A stretch of DNA of 9,423 bases from assembly GCA_905211615.1 (NCBI GenBank), contig CAJMBB010000074.1:1-9423 (forward strand), read 5' to 3'. Position 1 is the first letter of the stretch; the number at the start of each line of letters is the position of its first letter. The notes beneath the pieces were generated by a model. It was not told the origin of the DNA. It was given only the letters and a program-made list of their open reading frames with translations, and made no database searches. This document shows positions 7,074 to 9,423 of the stretch, one piece after another. The DNA is from an uncultured Collinsella sp. (lineage in GTDB: Bacteria > Actinomycetota > Coriobacteriia > Coriobacteriales > Coriobacteriaceae). The translations under genes and the position numbers were made by a program.

Positions 7074-7336
7074 TAGGCGATCTCGGCGCGAGCGGCCTCG
7101 ATGGCGCGCGTAAGCTGGTCGGCGCAGGAGGTCTTTTTCATACCGCAGGTATTACCGGCGAGAACCTCGATTACGCGATCGGCAGGAGCGCCCTCGACCA
7201 GCTTGGAGATTGCCTTGAGATTGCCGTCGCAGCCACCGGTAAACTCAACGCCTATCACCTTGTTGCCGTCATCGGAAAGGTCAAGGTGAATATTGCGAGC
7301 ACACACGCCCTGAGGCTTGTAATCAAACGAAATCAT
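7073..7336 (-). CDS. Small TSCPD-domain protein (TIGR03905-like)
   Basis: An 87-aa cytoplasmic protein. It matches the TSCPD family, named after a Cys-containing motif near the C-terminus; here the motif reads TSCADQL (69-75). Four cysteines, Cys12, Cys36 (TGGCDGN), Cys64 (GNTCG) and Cys71, fit a metal-binding or redox role, but the family's function is not established. The same domain is known as the C-terminal part of some B12-dependent ribonucleotide reductases; here it stands alone at the length usual for the free-standing family. The ATG at 7336 has AGGGG six bases upstream. Its stop overlaps the start of the Tat lipoprotein by one base, a tight pairing that suggests co-production. A possible promoter lies at 7371-7397. 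Confidence 0.9.
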   Translation of the reverse strand: MISFDYKPQGVCARNIHLDLSDDGNKVIGVEFTGGCDGNLKAISKLVEGAPADRVIEVLAGNTCGMKKTSCADQLTRAIEAARAEIA

Positions 7337-7370
7337 GCGATCCCCTCTCAGAATGTTATTCGAGACGACT

Positions 7371-7397
7371 ATTATCCCCGTCTTTCCTTAAATGCAA
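7371..7397 (-). promoter_or_regulatory. Possible sigma-70-type promoter for the TSCPD-lipoprotein unit
   Basis: On the minus strand TTGCAT (7397-7392) and GATAAT (7376-7371) are separated by 15 nt. The -10 is close to consensus, but the -35 is poor and the spacing short. It lies about 35 nt upstream of the TSCPD start and after the purB hairpin, where a promoter is expected. Confidence 0.35.
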
Positions 7398-7400
7398 CGA

Positions 7401-7438
7401 GGCGCTTTGCCGGCAACACACATTACCAGCAAAGCGCC
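7401..7438 (-). terminator. Long stem-loop after purB, probable transcript end
   Basis: GGCGCTTTGC plus three more bases (7401-7413) pairs with 7426-7438 in a 13-bp stem containing one G-T pair, with a 12-nt loop. It lies 27 nt past the purB stop. On the minus strand only a mixed TCGTTGCATTT follows instead of a T tract, so it may stop transcription inefficiently or protect the mRNA end. Confidence 0.6.
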
Positions 7439-7464
7439 CTAAAAAGCTAACGTTATGCCCGAAC

Positions 7465-8811
7465 CTACTCGAAGCTCAGCTGCTCCAGACGATCAAAGAC
7501 CGTGTCGATACGGGTGAGGAAGTCCCACGGATCAAAGATCTCGTCGAGCTTCTCCTGACTGACGGTGCAGCGCGGGTCGGCCTCGAGACGCTCCTTAAAG
7601 GTGGGGCCGGAGACACAATCCTGTACCTCGTGCCAGGTTGCCATGGCGTTCTCTTGCACAATGGCGTACGCGTCCTCGCGGGTGATGCCCGTATCGACGA
7701 GGGCGAGCAGCACCTTGGAGGAGAAGATGAGGCCGCGCGTCTTGTTGAGGTTGGCCATCATGCGAGCGGGATACAGCTGCAGGCCGTCGATAACGCGGAT
7801 GAGGCACTGGAACATGTGGTCGAGGGCGATGAAGCTGTCGGCCTGGGCGACGCGCTCGGCAGAGGAGTGCGAAATGTCACGCTCGTGCCACAGGGCGACG
7901 TTATCGAAGGCAACCTGGGCGTTGGACTTCACGACGCGCGACAGACCGCAGACTTTCTCCATGGTGATGGGGTTGCGCTTGTGCGGCATGGCGGAGCTGC
8001 CCTTTTGGCCCTTACGGAACGGCTCCTCGGCCTCGAGCGTATCAGTCTTCTGCAGGTTGCGGACCTCGGTAGCGATGCGCTCGCAGGTGGCCGCGGTGGT
8101 GGCGAGAACGCCGGCGAGATAGGCGTGATGGTCGCGGCTGATAACCTGCGTGGACAGCGGGTCGTGAACCAGGCCCAGGTGCTCGCAGACATACTCCTCG
8201 ACAAACGGCTCGATGGAGCTGTACGTGCCGACAGCGCCCGAGATGGCACCGAAGGCAACATTCTTGCGAGCGTCCTCAAGACGATCCAGATCGCGCTTGA
8301 GCTCCCAGGCCCAAGAGCCAAACTTCATGCCGAAGGTCATCGGCTCGGCGTGGATGCCATGAGTGCGGCCGGCACAGAGCGTGTTGCGCTCCTCGAAGGC
8401 ACGACGCTTGCAAATCTCGCCGAGCTTCTTGACATCCTCGATGATCAGGTCGCAGGCCTGGGTGAGCTGGTAGCACAGGGCCGTGTCGCCCAGATCGGAG
8501 CTGGTCATGCCATAGTGAACCCAGCGGCTGGGCTTGGGGTCGCCCTCGGGAACATCGGCATCGATGTATTCCTTCATGTTGGTCAGGAAGGCAATGACGT
8601 CGTGGCGCGTGACTTCCTCGATCTCATCGACCTTCGCCTTCTCAAAGTTGGCATGGTCGCGGATCCACTGGGCCTCGTCTTTGGAAATACCGATCTTGCC
8701 GAGCTCCGCCTGGGCCTCGCAGGCCAGAACCTCGATCTCCTGCCAAATGGCGTACTTGTTCTCGAGGGAGAAGATGTGTCCCATCTCCGGGCGGGTATAG
8801 CGATCGATCAT
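7465..8811 (-). CDS. purB: Adenylosuccinate lyase
   Basis: Cleaves SAICAR to AICAR and adenylosuccinate to AMP, releasing fumarate each time, in the cytoplasm. Members of the fumarase/aspartase superfamily act as tetramers. The protein is 448 aa, within the normal family range. It has GMTSSDLGDTA (101-111), GRTHGIHAEPMTFG (148-161) with the likely general-acid His151, and the family signature SSAMPHKRNP (272-281) on the flexible loop that carries the catalytic serine. I chose the ATG at 8811 (MIDRYTRPEM) because GGAG sits 7 nt upstream. The same frame stays open 66 nt further but has no better start, and the family begins here. It uses the product of PurC, encoded about 4 kb away on the same strand but not in the same operon. 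A TACAAT box at 8856-8861 could be its -10 element, but no good -35 accompanies it. Confidence 0.97.
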   Translation of the reverse strand: MIDRYTRPEMGHIFSLENKYAIWQEIEVLACEAQAELGKIGISKDEAQWIRDHANFEKAKVDEIEEVTRHDVIAFLTNMKEYIDADVPEGDPKPSRWVHYGMTSSDLGDTALCYQLTQACDLIIEDVKKLGEICKRRAFEERNTLCAGRTHGIHAEPMTFGMKFGSWAWELKRDLDRLEDARKNVAFGAISGAVGTYSSIEPFVEEYVCEHLGLVHDPLSTQVISRDHHAYLAGVLATTAATCERIATEVRNLQKTDTLEAEEPFRKGQKGSSAMPHKRNPITMEKVCGLSRVVKSNAQVAFDNVALWHERDISHSSAERVAQADSFIALDHMFQCLIRVIDGLQLYPARMMANLNKTRGLIFSSKVLLALVDTGITREDAYAIVQENAMATWHEVQDCVSGPTFKERLEADPRCTVSQEKLDEIFDPWDFLTRIDTVFDRLEQLSFE

Positions 8812-8913
8812 AGCGGCTCCTTTTTGGTTATTGGCACGTTGGTCGTAACCCAACCATTGTACCGTGCGCAGGTGCAAGTATGGGCAGCAGGCATTAACCT
8901 AACATTTTGGAAT

Positions 8914-8972
8914 TGGAGCGGGCAACGGGACGTCTGCGTATTTGCTTCGCAAATACGCACCGGCTTCAGGCG
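8914..8972. repeat. 59-bp repeat, copy 1, beginning with the tRNA-Gly 3' end
   Basis: Identical to 9045-9103 at 56 of 59 positions, in the same orientation. The first 18 bases (TGGAGCGGGCAACGGGAC) equal the last 18 nt of the tRNA-Gly gene at 9237-9254, including the encoded CCA. The rest contains a perfect 10-bp stem (GCGTATTTGC, TTC loop, at 8936-8958), then CACCGGCTTCAGGCG. Only the first 18 bases belong to the tRNA. Confidence 0.93.
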
Positions 8973-8974
8973 AG

Positions 8975-9000
8975 CCCCTCGGCCTCACGAAGCCGCGGGG
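8975..9000. repeat. Inverted repeat between the two 59-bp copies
   Basis: CCCCTCGGC (8975-8983) pairs with GCCGCGGGG (8992-9000) with one T-C mismatch and an 8-nt loop. It has no T tract and an unknown role. Confidence 0.6.
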
Positions 9001-9044
9001 GAAGACTTTGTTGAATTGGCCGTCCCCATGTCTCCCGCACTCGA

Positions 9045-9103
9045 TGGAGCGGGCAACGGGACATCCGCGTATTTGCTTCGCAAATCCGCACCGGCTTCAG
9101 GCG
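9045..9103. repeat. 59-bp repeat, copy 2, beginning with the tRNA-Gly 3' end
   Basis: Starts 131 bp from the start of copy 1 and differs from it at three positions (9063, 9066 and 9086). The substitution at 9086 puts one mismatch into the otherwise palindromic hairpin at 9067-9089. The first 18 bases again match the tRNA-Gly 3' end exactly. The start of this copy is 192 bp from the 3' end of the intact tRNA gene. Confidence 0.93.
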
Positions 9104-9116
9104 CCTGTCGGCGCCT
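9099..9116. repeat. Perfect 7-bp stem-loop
   Basis: AGGCGCC (9099-9105) and GGCGCCT (9110-9116) flank a TGTC loop. It overlaps the end of repeat copy 2 and is absent from copy 1, whose sequence diverges at that point. Confidence 0.65.
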
Positions 9117-9129
9117 TCGCCTGCTCGCT

Positions 9130-9148
9130 GCAAACGCTTCGCGTTTGC
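9130..9148. repeat. Perfect 8-bp stem-loop with a TTC loop
   Basis: GCAAACGC (9130-9137) pairs with GCGTTTGC (9141-9148). On the minus strand the tip reads GCGAAGC, the same tip as in the two 59-bp repeats although the stem sequence differs. Confidence 0.75.
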
Positions 9149-9165
9149 TTTACGCTCGCACCCTG

Positions 9166-9182
9166 TCGGGTTCGAGTCCCGG
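9166..9182 (+). pseudogene. T-arm-like tRNA relic, opposite orientation to tRNA-Gly
   Basis: TCGGG-TTCGAGT-CCCGG folds as a T-stem and loop with the conserved TTCGA motif in plus orientation. Its core CGGGTTCGAGTCCCG is the same 15 bases as the tRNA-Gly T-arm but inverted. No acceptor, D-arm or anticodon arm can be found around it, so it is a fragment or an independent stem-loop. Confidence 0.5.
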
Positions 9183-9192
9183 CGCTTTATTG

Positions 9193-9222
9193 AAAAAAGC
9201 ACGGCACCGTAATGGCGCCGTG
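9193..9222 (-). terminator. Rho-independent terminator of tRNA-Gly
   Basis: On the minus strand CACGGCGCC (9222-9214) pairs with GGTGCCGTG (9208-9200) with one G-T pair and a 5-nt loop, then CTTTTTT (9199-9193). It begins 14 nt past the tRNA CCA end. Confidence 0.9.
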
Positions 9223-9236
9223 TTTGTGCTTCTAGC

Positions 9237-9311
9237 TGGAGCGGGCAACGGGACTCGAACCCGCGAGTGTCAGCTTGGGAAGCTGATGCCTTACCACTTG
9301 GCGATGCCCGC
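9237..9311 (-). tRNA. tRNA-Gly(CCC)
   Basis: A complete 75-nt tRNA with encoded CCA. Acceptor GCGGGCA pairs with TGCCCGC. The D-arm is GCC...GGC. The anticodon stem TCAGC/GCTGA closes the loop TTCCCAA, giving anticodon CCC. The T-arm is GCGGG-TTCGAGT-CCCGT. It reads GGG glycine codons. A promoter and a terminator flank it closely, so it is a single-gene transcript. Its last 18 nt recur twice downstream. Confidence 0.97.
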
Positions 9312-9324
9312 ATATGTGGGGGAT

Positions 9325-9354
9325 AGTATAACGCGGTTGTCTTGTTCGATACAA
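9325..9354 (-). promoter_or_regulatory. Probable promoter of tRNA-Gly
   Basis: On the minus strand TTGTAT (9354-9349) and TATACT (9330-9325) are 18 nt apart. The -10 ends 13 nt before the tRNA 5' end, which would place the transcript start about six bases before the gene, as expected for a tRNA. Confidence 0.65.
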
Positions 9355-9423
9355 GAGTGGCGATGCTTTTTTTGGCTCTTCGGTGGTTTCTGTGGGAGAG
9401 ATTCCGGCATAGGCCCAGCTCAG
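9355..9423. other. Short right edge, nothing recognised
   Basis: A seven-T tract (about 9366-9372) without a convincing hairpin. No gene end, RNA gene or repeat could be supported in the remaining bases. Confidence 0.4.

Larger units (their letters stand above)
8812..9236. other. 425-bp non-coding block with tRNA-derived repeats and hairpins
   Basis: No believable protein gene. Its right part holds the tRNA-Gly terminator. The middle (8914-9182) holds two 59-bp repeats, four further stem-loops and a T-arm-like relic. The left part (8812-8913) is the purB leader, with a small hairpin (GTTGG/CCAAC around 8839-8855). No recombinase or toxin-like reading frame is present. Confidence 0.7.

Noticed and set aside
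7337..7464. Riboswitch upstream of the TSCPD gene
   Set aside because: The gap is mostly the purB stem-loop plus a possible promoter. No known aptamer core could be recognised.
8914..9148. CRISPR array or integron cassette array
   Set aside because: There are only two repeat copies, no regular spacers, and no cas or integrase gene. The repeats lack the attC core triplets and instead start with a tRNA end.
8966..9313. A 115-codon minus-strand frame across the repeat block
   Set aside because: It starts inside or next to tRNA-Gly, reads straight through the tRNA and its terminator and the repeats, and its product is just a translation of RNA-gene sequence.

Overview
The window is a stretch of GC-rich bacterial chromosome in which every gene I can support reads on the minus strand. 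Together they suggest a Coriobacteriia member (Actinomycetota), most likely a Collinsella-like gut bacterium. This is an inference, not a database match. It rests on high-GC codon use, the long form of PurC, a twin-arginine lipoprotein, a TSCPD-family small protein and an OmpR-type two-component system.

Reading in the direction of transcription (right to left), the layout is as follows. (1) A tRNA-Gly(CCC) gene at 9237-9311 has its own promoter and a strong terminator. (2) About 425 bp without a protein gene (8812-9236) contain two near-identical 59-bp repeats, each beginning with an exact copy of the last 18 nt of the tRNA-Gly gene, plus a dense set of small hairpins and a T-arm-like relic in the opposite orientation. 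(3) purB (adenylosuccinate lyase) ends at a long stem-loop. (4) A small four-cysteine TSCPD protein overlaps by one base the start of a Tat-exported lipoprotein of unknown function. (5) A response regulator and sensor histidine kinase pair follows, 11 nt apart. (6) purC (SAICAR synthetase) abuts a two-helix membrane protein (TAAGTG junction), followed by a terminator. (7) An M29 aminopeptidase is followed after 28 nt by tRNA-Lys(UUU) and then a terminator. (8) The first 360 bp hold a possible gene end on the plus strand and a palindromic T-arm-like relic just past the tRNA-Lys terminator.

The protein genes are mostly housekeeping. purB and purC act in de novo purine synthesis: PurC makes SAICAR, and PurB cleaves it to AICAR and also acts on adenylosuccinate. 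The two-component system sits between them, directly after the lipoprotein, so the lipoprotein may be its extracytoplasmic partner or simply a neighbour.

The most unusual part is the non-coding repeat block beside tRNA-Gly. It looks like successive insertion or duplication of very small modules at a tRNA 3' end, which is the classic target of site-specific recombinases. No recombinase gene is visible, and three of the hairpins carry the GCGAAGC mini-hairpin core on the minus strand.
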